Shown: positions 25,740 through 33,643 of the stretch, piece by piece
Position numbering within the stretch: the stretch's first letter is position 1
Layout: every line of letters starts with the position of its first letter
NCBI GenBank assembly: GCA_938003745.1
Contig: CALKXS010000025.1
Coordinates: 1 to 37,928 of the forward strand
Direction: 5' to 3'
From: an uncultured Algibacter sp.
GTDB lineage: Bacteria > Bacteroidota > Bacteroidia > Flavobacteriales > Flavobacteriaceae
DNA length: 37,928 bases
The notes under the pieces: model-generated
The model's input: only the letters and a program-made list of their open reading frames with translations
Told to the model about the DNA's origin: nothing
The model's database searches: none
Program-made: the position numbers and the translations under genes

Positions 25740-25788
25740 TAAAATATGATATTTGTCATATTTTAGTCCTGTATTTGGCATATTTTGG
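25740..25788. promoter_or_regulatory. Putative AraC-type operator between hemA and its divergent regulator
   Basis: Two 17-bp direct repeats of the form TATTTGnCATATTTTnG lie at 25750-25766 and 25772-25788, differing at two positions and offset by exactly 22 bp (two helical turns). In addition, TAAAATATGA (25740-25749) and TCATATTTTA (25756-25765) form a perfect 10-bp inverted repeat overlapping the first copy. Direct repeats on one face of the helix are typical of AraC-family binding sites. The second repeat is 34 bases before the regulator start, so autoregulation is plausible. Confidence 0.6.
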
Positions 25789-25821
25789 ATATGTTATGTA
25801 GAACGAATCTAAATAAAAGTT

Positions 25822-26721
25822 ATGAGTCAAGAAAAAGATAATGAAAAAAATGTCGCTCAAAGTACTTTTGATGAAACAAAGGTTGATGAGGGTGTTTTGG
25901 TTTTAGCTTTAAAAAATGACTCTAATGAGACACAATCTATTGAAAAAGAAATAGATAGCGATTATATTCAATTTCATTTTTGTGTAAAAGGGTCTAGTCG
26001 TTTCATTTTTAACGAAGGACGTTACACGCTTAATATTCTTGAAGAGAATTCTTTGTTCCTTTATAACCCGCAACGCGAATTACCTATTAACCTTCATGTA
26101 GATCCTAATTCATGGATTATTTCTATTTTGATATCTATTAAAAATTTTCATGGCCTATTTTCTCAAGAGGCTGGATATATCACGTTTTTAAGTGAAGATA
26201 ATAAAGATAAAAAATACTACAAAGATGGAGTGATATCGCCTTCTATGGCTATTGTTTTAAATCAGCTAATTAATTATAATCTTAATCAATCTATTAAAAA
26301 CCTTTATTTTAAAGGAAAGGCATACGAGCTGTTGAGTTTGTATTTTAATAGAAGTGAAGAAGCAGACGTTGAGCAGTGTCCGTTTTTGGTAGATGAAACC
26401 AATGTGATTAAAATTAGAAAAGCTAAAGATATTATCATTTCCAGAATGGCAGAACCACCAAGTTTACAAGAATTAGCAGACGAGATAGGGTTGAGTCTTA
26501 AAAAACTAAAAGAAGGTTTTAAGCAGATTTATGGTGATTCGGTTTTTAGTTTTTTATTCGATTATAAAATGGAAGTAGCACGCAAACTCTTGGAAGCAGG
26601 TAATGATAATGTAAATGAAGTTGGGCGTAAAGTAGGCTATAGTACATCAAGTCATTTTATTGCGGCGTTTAAAAAGAAATATGGAACGACACCTAAGAAG
26701 TATGTGGTGTCTTTGAGTTAA
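25822..26721 (+). CDS. AraC-family regulator, PchR-like, divergent from hemA
   Basis: 299 residues. The N-terminal ligand domain (about 20-175) includes DYIQFHFCVKGSSRFIFNEG and LFLYNPQRELPINLHV. A linker holds a Cys-Pro pair (C186-P187, EQCPFLVDE). The C-terminal double helix-turn-helix (about 195-299) has PPSLQELADEIGLSLKKLKE followed by GFKQIYGDSVFSFLFDYKME and VGYSTSSHFIAAFKKKYG. The LKEGFKxxYGxxVFsFL pattern is that of PchR-type regulators, several of which respond to siderophores. Position, repeats in the shared promoter and the CP motif (a common haem-regulatory motif) suggest control of the hem genes by haem or iron; this is inference. It might instead respond to an unrelated ligand. 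Confidence 0.9.
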   Translation: MSQEKDNEKNVAQSTFDETKVDEGVLVLALKNDSNETQSIEKEIDSDYIQFHFCVKGSSRFIFNEGRYTLNILEENSLFLYNPQRELPINLHVDPNSWIISILISIKNFHGLFSQEAGYITFLSEDNKDKKYYKDGVISPSMAIVLNQLINYNLNQSIKNLYFKGKAYELLSLYFNRSEEADVEQCPFLVDETNVIKIRKAKDIIISRMAEPPSLQELADEIGLSLKKLKEGFKQIYGDSVFSFLFDYKMEVARKLLEAGNDNVNEVGRKVGYSTSSHFIAAFKKKYGTTPKKYVVSLS

Positions 26722-26820
26722 AAGTTGGATTATATTTTGTAAGTAATAACACTTTAGTAATACTAAATAAAAGAAGAAATATATTTTTTGTTTAACTCTA
26801 AACCCCCAAAACCTCATAAA

Positions 26821-26976
26821 ATGAAATACTTAACCCCAAACATTGCAGCATTGTCCAAAAGAATATCTAGTAAATCTTTAGTTAGATCCACGACCTCTTG
26901 TGGTATTTTTCAAGATTGCGATTATAATGAAGAGCGTCCTAAATTATATCATCAACAAAAAATAGAGAAAGCTTAG
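26821..26976 (+). CDS. Unrecognised 51-residue peptide between the AraC regulator and hemH
   Basis: ATG 26821 to TAG 26976. The peptide begins MKYLTPNIAALSKRISSK, has a Ser/Thr-rich middle SLVRSTTSC, two Cys in CGIFQDC and an acidic/basic tail ending KIEKA. No signal peptide and no membrane helix. The upstream ~100 bases are AT-rich; the purine-poor stretch AACCTCATAAA directly precedes the start. A longer version from a TTG at 26788 is possible. It lies 100 bases after the regulator stop and 57 bases before hemH on the same strand. I cannot assign a family; a small regulator, metal-binding peptide or modified peptide precursor are all possible. Confidence 0.6.
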   Translation: MKYLTPNIAALSKRISSKSLVRSTTSCGIFQDCDYNEERPKLYHQQKIEKA

Positions 26977-27033
26977 AGCAGAATTATTTGTGGCTAACTA
27001 TTATGATTCCAATTTCTATCGTATTTTTGCAAT

Positions 27034-28065
27034 ATGAAAAAAGGAATTTTACTTGTTAACCTTGGTTCTCCAGATAGTCCAAGTCCAAAAGATGTAAAAA
27101 AGTATTTAGGCGAGTTTTTAATGGACGAGCGCGTTATTGATATTCCGCTTGTAGCCAGAACAGCCTTAGTAAAAGGTATTATCTTAAATACACGCCCAAA
27201 GCAATCTGCGGCAGCCTATAAAAAAATATGGTGGAATGAGGGTTCCCCATTAATTGTACTTTCAGAAAGACTTCAAAAAGGAATACAGGAACAAGTAGAT
27301 GTTCCTGTAAGCCTTGCTATGCGTTATGGAAGCATGACTATGAGAAAAGGACTGCAAGAGTTGGTAGATAAAGGTGTAGACGAGGTTTTGTTATTTCCTT
27401 TATATCCGCAATTTGCTATGGCAACCACCGAAACTATTACAGTTTTGGCAGAAGAGTTGCGGCAAGCCCATTTTTCAAATTTAAAAATAGAATCTGTTCC
27501 AGCATTTTATAACAAACCAGATTATATAGAAGTACTTGCAAATTCGGTAAAAAGACATTTAGAAAATAAAAATTACGATCACCTTCTATTTTCATATCAT
27601 GGTGTACCAGAGCGCCATATACGCAAAAGTGATGTCACTCAATCACATTGTAAAATAGATAAAAGTTGTTGTGTCACACCAAGTAAATCACATGAGTTTT
27701 GTTATAAACATCAATGTTTAGAGGTAACGCGTTTGGTTGCCGAAAAACTAAAATTTAAAGGAGGTACATATTCAACATCATTTCAATCACGTTTAGGATT
27801 CGACCCATGGTTGCAACCTTATACAGACAGAACTATAGAGCGTTTAGGAAAAGAGGGCGTTAAAAGCATGGCTATAGTAACGCCTGCATTTGTTAGTGAT
27901 TGTCTTGAAACCTTAGAAGAAATTGCTATAGAAGGTCAAGAATTATTTCACGAAGTTGGCGGACAGGATTTCATAACCATACCATGTTTAAATGATGATA
28001 CAGAGTTTGTGAGTCTACTTTCAAAATGGATTACAACTTGGGTAAAAACACCAGTAGAAATATAA
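27034..28065 (+). CDS. hemH: Ferrochelatase (protoporphyrin IX ferrochelatase)
   Basis: 343 residues. It inserts Fe2+ into protoporphyrin IX, the final step to protohaem. Features: MKKGILLVNLGSPDSPSPKD start, the catalytic His in LLFSYHGVPERH (about 189) and the conserved Glu in VSDCLETLEEIAIEG. A Cys cluster at about 204-230 (SHCKIDKSCC, then EFCYKHQC) is the kind of insertion that carries a [2Fe-2S] cluster in some bacterial ferrochelatases. hemJ follows after three bases, so the last two steps of the pathway are probably co-transcribed and coupled. Confidence 0.96.
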   Translation: MKKGILLVNLGSPDSPSPKDVKKYLGEFLMDERVIDIPLVARTALVKGIILNTRPKQSAAAYKKIWWNEGSPLIVLSERLQKGIQEQVDVPVSLAMRYGSMTMRKGLQELVDKGVDEVLLFPLYPQFAMATTETITVLAEELRQAHFSNLKIESVPAFYNKPDYIEVLANSVKRHLENKNYDHLLFSYHGVPERHIRKSDVTQSHCKIDKSCCVTPSKSHEFCYKHQCLEVTRLVAEKLKFKGGTYSTSFQSRLGFDPWLQPYTDRTIERLGKEGVKSMAIVTPAFVSDCLETLEEIAIEGQELFHEVGGQDFITIPCLNDDTEFVSLLSKWITTWVKTPVEI

Positions 28066-28068
28066 ATT

Positions 28069-28617
28069 ATGGAATATTACGCTTATATAAAATCGCTTCA
28101 TCTCATTTTTGTAATTACTTGGTTTGCAGGTTTGTTTTATATACCGCGTTTGTTTGTTTACCAAATAGAAGCCTTTTATAAACCCTCGCCAGGTAAAGAA
28201 ATATTGGGCAGGCAACTCAAATTAATGGCAAAAAGATTGTGGTATATCATCACATGGCCATCAGCAATTTTAGCAACATTATTTGCTGTTTGGTTACTTG
28301 TTTTACAACCCTATTGGCTACAGCAATCATGGATGCATGTTAAGCTTGGTTTTGTTGCATTACTTATAATTTATCATTTAAAAACACATCAGTATTTTAA
28401 ACAATTACAAAACGATGTCGTTAAAAACACGTCAAATTTTATGAGAATCTGGAACGAAGGCACCACATTTATTCTTTTTGCGGTTGTGTTTTTAGTCATC
28501 CTAAAAAGCGCCATCAACTGGGTTTGGGGTGTTGTAGGTATATTTATTTTCGGGGTTCTCATCATGTTAGGTTTCAAAGTATATAAAAGCATTCGCGAGA
28601 AAAACCCTGAAGCTTAA
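28069..28617 (+). CDS. hemJ: Protoporphyrinogen IX oxidase HemJ (CopD-like membrane protein)
   Basis: 182 residues, four to five transmembrane helices. Characteristic features are YIKSLHLIFVITWFAGLFYI with the conserved His, RLFVY, LWYIITWPSAI, WMHVKLGFVALLIIYH and RIWNEGTTFILF. HemJ oxidises protoporphyrinogen IX to protoporphyrin IX and replaces HemG or HemY in many bacteria. Its position three bases behind hemH, together with hemA, B, CD, E and F in the same window and no hemG/hemY, supports this assignment over a generic CopD-like protein. A repeat element follows the stop codon directly. Confidence 0.9.
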   Translation: MEYYAYIKSLHLIFVITWFAGLFYIPRLFVYQIEAFYKPSPGKEILGRQLKLMAKRLWYIITWPSAILATLFAVWLLVLQPYWLQQSWMHVKLGFVALLIIYHLKTHQYFKQLQNDVVKNTSNFMRIWNEGTTFILFAVVFLVILKSAINWVWGVVGIFIFGVLIMLGFKVYKSIREKNPEA

Positions 28618-28630
28618 ATTAGTTTGTTTT

Positions 28631-28710
28631 TGGGCGTTACCACAAGGGTCGGGCTTTCGGCAGTCGCTATCTGCGAGGAGCTTCAACAAATACCTCTATT
28701 CCTAACGCAA
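28631..28710 (+). repeat. Interspersed repeat, copy 2, after hemJ
   Basis: It begins TGGGCGTTACCACAAGGGTC, continues GGGCTTTCGGCAGTCGCTAT and CTGCGAGGAGCTTCAACA and ends TCCTAACGCAA. Blocks GGCGTTACC, GGTCGxGCTTTC, CTGCGAGGAGCT, CAACA and ACGCAA occur in the same order in copy 1. Such GGGCGTTACC...GGGTCGGGCTTTC repeats are, from general knowledge, scattered in intergenic regions of Flavobacteriaceae. No open frame. Confidence 0.7.
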
Positions 28711-28794
28711 TTATCTACTAAGTTTGTGTTTTTAAATCGGCTTTAGGCTTTTTGGTTTGATTATTGTTATATTTATAGCACTACAATAATATTG

Positions 28795-30258
28795 ATGAAA
28801 TTAAAAAAATTATCCCTTCGCACCCGTATATTTATAGCCATGATACTTTTGGTGCTATTAGCTTCAGTATTAATTGCTGCTGTAGCCACTTACCAATATA
28901 GAGAGGAAACCAAGGATTATCATACGCAACGTTTAGAGCGTAAAGAACAGAATATTAAAGCGCGTTTAGATATTGATTTAAATGGGTTAGAAAATATTTG
29001 GGAGGTTAAAACTGAAAATATACCATATATATTTAAAGGCAAAATTAATAATATTGCTATAGTTCATAAATTAGAGATTAAACTCTATGATTTAGATGGT
29101 GTCTTGCTTGTATCTTCGAAAGCGACATTAAAACAAACAGAAGAAGAAAAATGTATTGATGTCGAAATTTTAAATCAAATTTCAAACACCGCAGAACATC
29201 GTTTTGTAGATAAAAACGAAATAGAGGGAGAAACGGTACAATCATCTTACAGTTATATTTACGATTTAAAGTTTAAGCCCATTGCAATTCTTAAACTTCC
29301 GTATTTAGAAAATGATGATTTCCTTTCAAAAGAGCTTAATGAATTTTTAGAACGTATTAGTTACGCTTATTTATTTGTATTACTTATGGCAATAGGAATT
29401 GCCTTTTTACTATCAAAATACATTACAAAATCATTAAAAACCATTAGTGATAAAATAAACGCTACCCGTTTAGAGAAACGTAATGAACGTATAGATATAG
29501 ATGATACTAGTGAAGAGATTTCAACCCTTGTAAGCTCTTATAATAGTATGATTGATGAGTTGGAAGAAAGCGCGGTGCAATTAGCAACTAGTGAGCGTGA
29601 GCAAGCTTGGAGGGAAATGGCAAAACAGGTGGCCCACGAAATTAAAAACCCGTTAACTCCTATGCGTTTAACTGTGCAGAATTTCCAACGAAAGTTTGAT
29701 CCAGAAGACAAAACCATTTATTCTAAGGTAAATGAATATAGTAAAACATTGATTCAGCAAATAGACACTATGAGTTCTATAGCTTCAGCATTTTCAAATT
29801 TCGCAAAAATGCCAGCACAACAAAACGAAACTTTAAATGTGGTGAAAATTGTTAAACTAGCATTAGATATTTTTAATGAAAATTATATTGCATTTACTGC
29901 CGAAAAAGATGAGATAATAGCAAAACTAGATAGAACGCAATTAATTCGAGTAGTAACCAATTTAGTTAAAAATGCTATTCAAGCCATACCAGAAGATAAA
30001 ACACCTAGAATAATTGTAAATGTAGCAACTTATGATGATAATATCCTTATTACAGTAGCAGATAATGGAACAGGAATTTCTGAAGAAAATTTAAATAAAG
30101 TTTTTGAGCCTAAATTTACAACAAAAACTAGTGGAATGGGATTAGGGTTGGCCATGGTGAAAAACATTGTAGAAACGTATAAAGGGGCAATAACATTTAT
30201 TTCAGAAAAAGATAAAGGCACCATTTTTAAAGTAGCTATTCCTAAGGTGAAAAATTGA
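28795..30258 (+). CDS. Sensor histidine kinase, NtrY-like (HAMP, HisKA, HATPase)
   Basis: 487 residues from the ATG at 28795 (a TTG directly before it is in frame). Two membrane helices (about 12-33 and 187-207) frame a periplasmic sensor region of 150 residues, followed by HAMP (about 207-262), HisKA with the phospho-His in MAKQVAHEIKNPLTPMRLTV, and HATPase_c with N box LVKNAIQAIPED, G1 ADNGTGISEENL and G2 GMGLGLAMVKNI. The VAHEIKNPLTPMRLT box is that of NtrY-type kinases. No response regulator gene is adjacent; downstream is decayed sequence. The signal and partner are unknown. Start is preceded by 84 bases after the repeat element, with its own promoter presumably there. Confidence 0.92.
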   Translation: MKLKKLSLRTRIFIAMILLVLLASVLIAAVATYQYREETKDYHTQRLERKEQNIKARLDIDLNGLENIWEVKTENIPYIFKGKINNIAIVHKLEIKLYDLDGVLLVSSKATLKQTEEEKCIDVEILNQISNTAEHRFVDKNEIEGETVQSSYSYIYDLKFKPIAILKLPYLENDDFLSKELNEFLERISYAYLFVLLMAIGIAFLLSKYITKSLKTISDKINATRLEKRNERIDIDDTSEEISTLVSSYNSMIDELEESAVQLATSEREQAWREMAKQVAHEIKNPLTPMRLTVQNFQRKFDPEDKTIYSKVNEYSKTLIQQIDTMSSIASAFSNFAKMPAQQNETLNVVKIVKLALDIFNENYIAFTAEKDEIIAKLDRTQLIRVVTNLVKNAIQAIPEDKTPRIIVNVATYDDNILITVADNGTGISEENLNKVFEPKFTTKTSGMGLGLAMVKNIVETYKGAITFISEKDKGTIFKVAIPKVKN

Positions 30259-30261
30259 TAC

Positions 30262-31110
30262 TTAAAATAATGAGGAAATCAAGGTTATTTTGGGTAGTTG
30301 TTATGCTAGGCTTTATTGTGTTTGGTTATTCGCAAACTGGTGTTTATGTTATGTTATGTTAGAGCATTAAATTTTGAATTTTCAGCAGATAAAATTAAGT
30401 GAACTTTAATTTTGAATGAAAATGATACGTTTCTGTTTCTATATAATTTTTATAGAGGTTTATGGTGTGCTTTAAGTCCTAAGGAAAATTTATTAGTTTT
30501 TCTACTAATGTAGTGATCAAAATGGATGAAAAATGCACTATAAATTTTACTAACACAAAACCAAGATAGAATATTAAGTCATCTAATGTTAAATCTAACA
30601 GAGTTGAAGGAACATTCGTTTGGTTTTATCAATCAGATCTTAATGTTATAAAAGGATTAAAATTTTTTAAAGAATAGAACATGAAGAAATGTATTAGTCT
30701 TATTGTTTTAAGCGTTTACTATGAACTTTTCTCAAATTGTTGAACCTGTGAAATGGAAAACAAGTGTAGAATAACTTTCAGATGCTCACTATAAAAGTCA
30801 AGATTAAATCTGTATATCATTTACCTTCTTTAAATATTAAAGAAGGCGAACCAAGATTAATTGTTTTTCAATAAGGTGTTGATTATAATTTAGTTATATA
30901 GATTAAAAAGAAAAAGGACTACGCGTTATTCAAACCTTTTTTTGATATTTTTGTTAAGTATTTTGGAAACACAGGGATGCTCGAACAAAAAAGTTAAACT
31001 AGAAAATAAGAATTTAAAGAATATTATCGAAGAAATAGAATATATGACTTGTAATAATTCTAGTTATATGGTAGGTTGTGACGATTTCGAAATTAGTATT
31101 TGATAACTAT
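30262..31110 (+). pseudogene. Decayed remnants of two or three small secreted proteins
   Basis: No intact gene in 850 bp. At 30270 a signal-peptide start MRKSRLFWVVVMLGFIVFGY ends at once in a TTATG slippage repeat (30342-30361) and then only broken frames follow. At 30681 MKKCISLIVLSVYY starts another export signal; in a shifted frame NFSQIVEPVKWKTSVE resembles the N-terminal part of DsbD-like secreted domains, again followed by stops. At about 30940-31102 a frame reads ETQGCSNKKVKLENKN with a lipobox-like Cys, then DDFEISI, but has no clear start. Taken together these look like eroded exported-protein genes. The DsbD resemblance is weak. Confidence 0.6.
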
Positions 31111-31123
31111 CAATTAAGAATAT

Positions 31124-31903
31124 ATGAGTTACAATAACATTACAATCTCATCAAATAATAATATTGCCATATTAACTATTAATCGTCCTAGTAAGTTAAA
31201 TGCATTAAATAGGGAAACTATTCAAGAATTGCACGATGCTTTTAAAGAATTAGAATTAGATAAAAATATAAAAGTTATTATTGTAACAGGTAGTGGCGAA
31301 AAAGCTTTTGTAGCCGGAGCTGATATTAGTGAATTTGCCGATTTTAATACCGAAGAAGGTGAAAAACTAGCAGCCAAAGGACAAGAGTTATTATTCAATT
31401 TTATTGAAAATTTATCAACTCCAGTTATTGCAGCAGTAAATGGTTTCGCACTTGGTGGTGGACTAGAATTAGCTATGTCCTGTCATTTTAGAATCGCTAG
31501 TGATAATGCTAGAATGGGACTTCCAGAGGTGTCTTTAGGGGTTATTCCAGGTTATGGGGGTACGCAGCGTTTACCTCAATTAATAGGTAAAGGACGTGCC
31601 ATGGAGCTTATTATGACTGCGGGCATGATAGACGCAGATCAAGCCTTAAACTATGGCTTGGTAAATCACGTTACAACGCAGTCAGAATTATTTTCGTTTT
31701 GTGAAAAGATAGCAGGTAAAATAGCTAGAAATTCTACGGTTGCCATTGGTGCTGCCATAAAAGCTATTAATGCTGTTTATAAAGACGGTGTTGATGGTTA
31801 TGAGGTTGAAATAAAGCAGTTTGGAAAAAGTTTTGGAACTGAAGATTTTAAAGAAGGTACTATGGCTTTTTTACAAAAAAGGAAGGCTGATTTTCTTGGA
31901 TAG
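31124..31903 (+). CDS. Enoyl-CoA hydratase/isomerase family protein (crotonase)
   Basis: 259 residues, full length. Crotonase oxyanion-hole motifs are present: AFVAGADISEFA and NGFALGGGLELAMSCHFRIA with a catalytic Glu, then GLPEVSLGVIPGYGGTQRL with the second Glu, so both general acid/base Glu residues of hydratases are in place. It hydrates short-chain trans-2-enoyl-CoA in beta-oxidation or related pathways. It stands alone on the plus strand, 13 bases after the decayed region, with no other beta-oxidation genes nearby. The precise substrate (crotonyl, methylglutaconyl or other) cannot be told. Confidence 0.93.
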   Translation: MSYNNITISSNNNIAILTINRPSKLNALNRETIQELHDAFKELELDKNIKVIIVTGSGEKAFVAGADISEFADFNTEEGEKLAAKGQELLFNFIENLSTPVIAAVNGFALGGGLELAMSCHFRIASDNARMGLPEVSLGVIPGYGGTQRLPQLIGKGRAMELIMTAGMIDADQALNYGLVNHVTTQSELFSFCEKIAGKIARNSTVAIGAAIKAINAVYKDGVDGYEVEIKQFGKSFGTEDFKEGTMAFLQKRKADFLG

Positions 31904-32362
31904 TAAGTTTTTAAGATTCGTTTAAGATGTGTATTTGTAAACAGTTTTATAAGATATTTTTTTCTTCATACGGTTTATGTCATTTTAATCTCATAGTAAA
32001 ATTCTTCTACAAGATCTTCTTAGCTTTCTTTCGAAGTGCATATATAGTACGTTGTTTGGGTTTTAATTATTAAGATTCATTTTATTTTTATTATACCTCC
32101 ATAGCTAGTCACCATCATTTTTTTATAAATGTAACCTCTATCAAATCCTTTAATTGCTTTAATGAAATTTTTTGTATTCATTGAAGTTTTCATCTCCGAG
32201 TTATTTTATTCAAATAATATTCCGAAGCTCTGCTTAGAGTTTATTCATTTAGATTGGGTAAGTGTGTAGATAATTCACAAATAAAGCGATACCTAGATTG
32301 AATATCAGTTTACATAAAGATTATAAAGGCAATCAATTAGGTTTGTTTTAATTTTTATAAAG
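31904..32362. other. 460-bp region without an intact gene
   Basis: On the minus strand a 38-codon frame (MKTSMNTKNFIKAIKGFD, from 32192) runs into a stop; after it short gene-like stretches such as EDLVEEFYYEIKMT occur in other frames near 31990-32020. This may be the remains of one small gene. I could not identify it, and no promoter is convincing. Confidence 0.35.
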
Positions 32363-32394
32363 CAAAAAAGTGAGTCATTATAACTCACTTCTCT
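32363..32394 (-). terminator. Terminator of the secreted-protein gene
   Basis: AAGTGAGTT pairs with the complementary GACTCACTT around a short loop, followed on the minus strand by six T. It lies about 30 to 60 bases after the stop of the gene at 32425. Confidence 0.75.
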
Positions 32395-32424
32395 GTTAAA
32401 CTTAATTAAATTATATTGCTTTGG

Positions 32425-33036
32425 CTATTTTATAATTTTTGTGTATTTTCTACCGTTTGTTAAAAATACTATTTTGTAAGCACCTTTTTCATATCTAGAT
32501 AATTTAAAGACTTTTTCAATTTTCTTGATGCCTTTTATCGTTTCAGAATGAACAAGTTCAGGTGTACTTGAAAAGTTTTTGTTTTCAAAGTATATATTAA
32601 TTTGTAAAGGTTCGTTATTTAAAGCAAGCTTTGTTATGTACACAATGTCTTCTTCAACTTTTACAAAGGGTTTAAAAGTTTTAGTTTCTAACTCTTTTTT
32701 GAAAACAACGTTGTTAGATGTTACAGTAAAAGGTATTGTTTTAATTTCTGTGTCTCCATCAAGTTCAAAAATATAAGATCCATCAGGAAGTTCTGTTAAA
32801 TCAAAACCTTTAGAGTAGATTCCTGTGTGTTGAATTCGTTCTTTGTATAATATAATACTATTATTATCTTTAATAGATAATAGGTTGCCTTCCTTTACGT
32901 TTTCTAAAGTTAGTGAGGTTCTTTTTGCATCATTTTTAATAATAAAAGAAGATGCATCATTTGCGAAACTTAATAGGGTATAAAACATAGTTACCATTAA
33001 GAATCCTTTTTTTGTGTTTGTGATTACGTTTTTCAT
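32425..33036 (-). CDS. Secreted protein of unknown function (Flavobacteriaceae-specific)
   Basis: 203 residues from the start at 33036 (MKNVITNTKKGFLMVTMFYT); a longer frame from 33069 adds eleven residues that lack a signal-peptide form. The N-terminus is a Sec signal peptide (TLLSFANDASS, cleavage near ANDA). The mature part is beta-rich with repeated patterns ENVKEGNLLSIKD and ELPDGSYIFELDGDTE, then a Lys-rich C-terminus with FLTNGRKYTKIIK. Similar proteins occur in marine flavobacteria as unnamed secreted proteins; from memory they have no assigned function. Monocistronic, with its own terminator downstream. The upstream 570-bp region to the AraC gene contains a second, unrelated terminator. 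Confidence 0.8.
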   Translation of the reverse strand: MKNVITNTKKGFLMVTMFYTLLSFANDASSFIIKNDAKRTSLTLENVKEGNLLSIKDNNSIILYKERIQHTGIYSKGFDLTELPDGSYIFELDGDTEIKTIPFTVTSNNVVFKKELETKTFKPFVKVEEDIVYITKLALNNEPLQINIYFENKNFSSTPELVHSETIKGIKKIEKVFKLSRYEKGAYKIVFLTNGRKYTKIIK

Positions 33037-33069
33037 AATTTTTAGATTTATTAACGTTTTACATGACAA

Positions 33070-33643
33070 ATATAGAATGGTTTTTTATGATTTAAGGCAT
33101 TGGAATTGATGTCTTTATGTTCTAAATTATCTGTTAAATTAAGATGAAGTCAATGCGGAATATAACAAAGGTAATTGTGTATATACTTTGGGGGAAACAT
33201 AGCTTTTTGATGGAAAATAATCAGTATTAATTATAGAAAAAAATATAGATTTTAAGTTTAGGTTAGTTTTATGTTTCTTTAAAGTAAGTTGCTAAAATTT
33301 GAACAAAAAAAGTGGGCCACCACAGCCCACTTACCAACTAAACTAAATAAGACATTAAAATAGATTATTTAATGAATTTCGTATATATTTCTATTGCTAG
33401 AAGTTAAAACTATTTTAATAGCTTTTCTTTATTTTAAAGATGATTTGTAAATCAACAATCAACACCACAAGTTTACAATGGATTTATGTAACAGGTAACA
33501 TCAATTTTGGCTAATTTATATGTTATTTTACCTGTTAAAATAATGTTAAAACAACTTTAAGTTAGAATAGTATACATTGTTGATAATTAAATATATAATG
33601 TATGCACTATATATTAGTAGTTTTGCTTTAAAATGATCTAGCT
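33070..33643. other. 574-bp intergenic region with hairpin and orphan terminator
   Basis: No gene. It holds a perfect 10-bp inverted repeat (TAACAGGTAA at 33489-33498 and TTACCTGTTA at 33528-33537) and a strong terminator on the minus strand (33303-33335) that serves no annotated gene. A TAGTTTTG box at 33618-33625 could be the -7 element of the AraC gene. A small RNA ending at the terminator is possible. Confidence 0.5.
33303..33335 (-). terminator. Orphan terminator between two genes
   Basis: AAGTGGGCTGTGGTGGCCCACTT, read on the minus strand, forms an 8-bp GC-rich stem followed by seven T. No minus-strand gene lies upstream for 1 kb, so the transcript it ends is unknown. Confidence 0.8.

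Noticed and set aside
27022-27029. TATTTTTG as a hemH -7 promoter box
   Set aside because: It matches TAnnTTTG but lies only five bases before the start codon and has no -33 element at the right distance.
28021-28592. Minus-strand frames opposite hemJ
   Set aside because: Shadows of the membrane-protein gene without their own signals.
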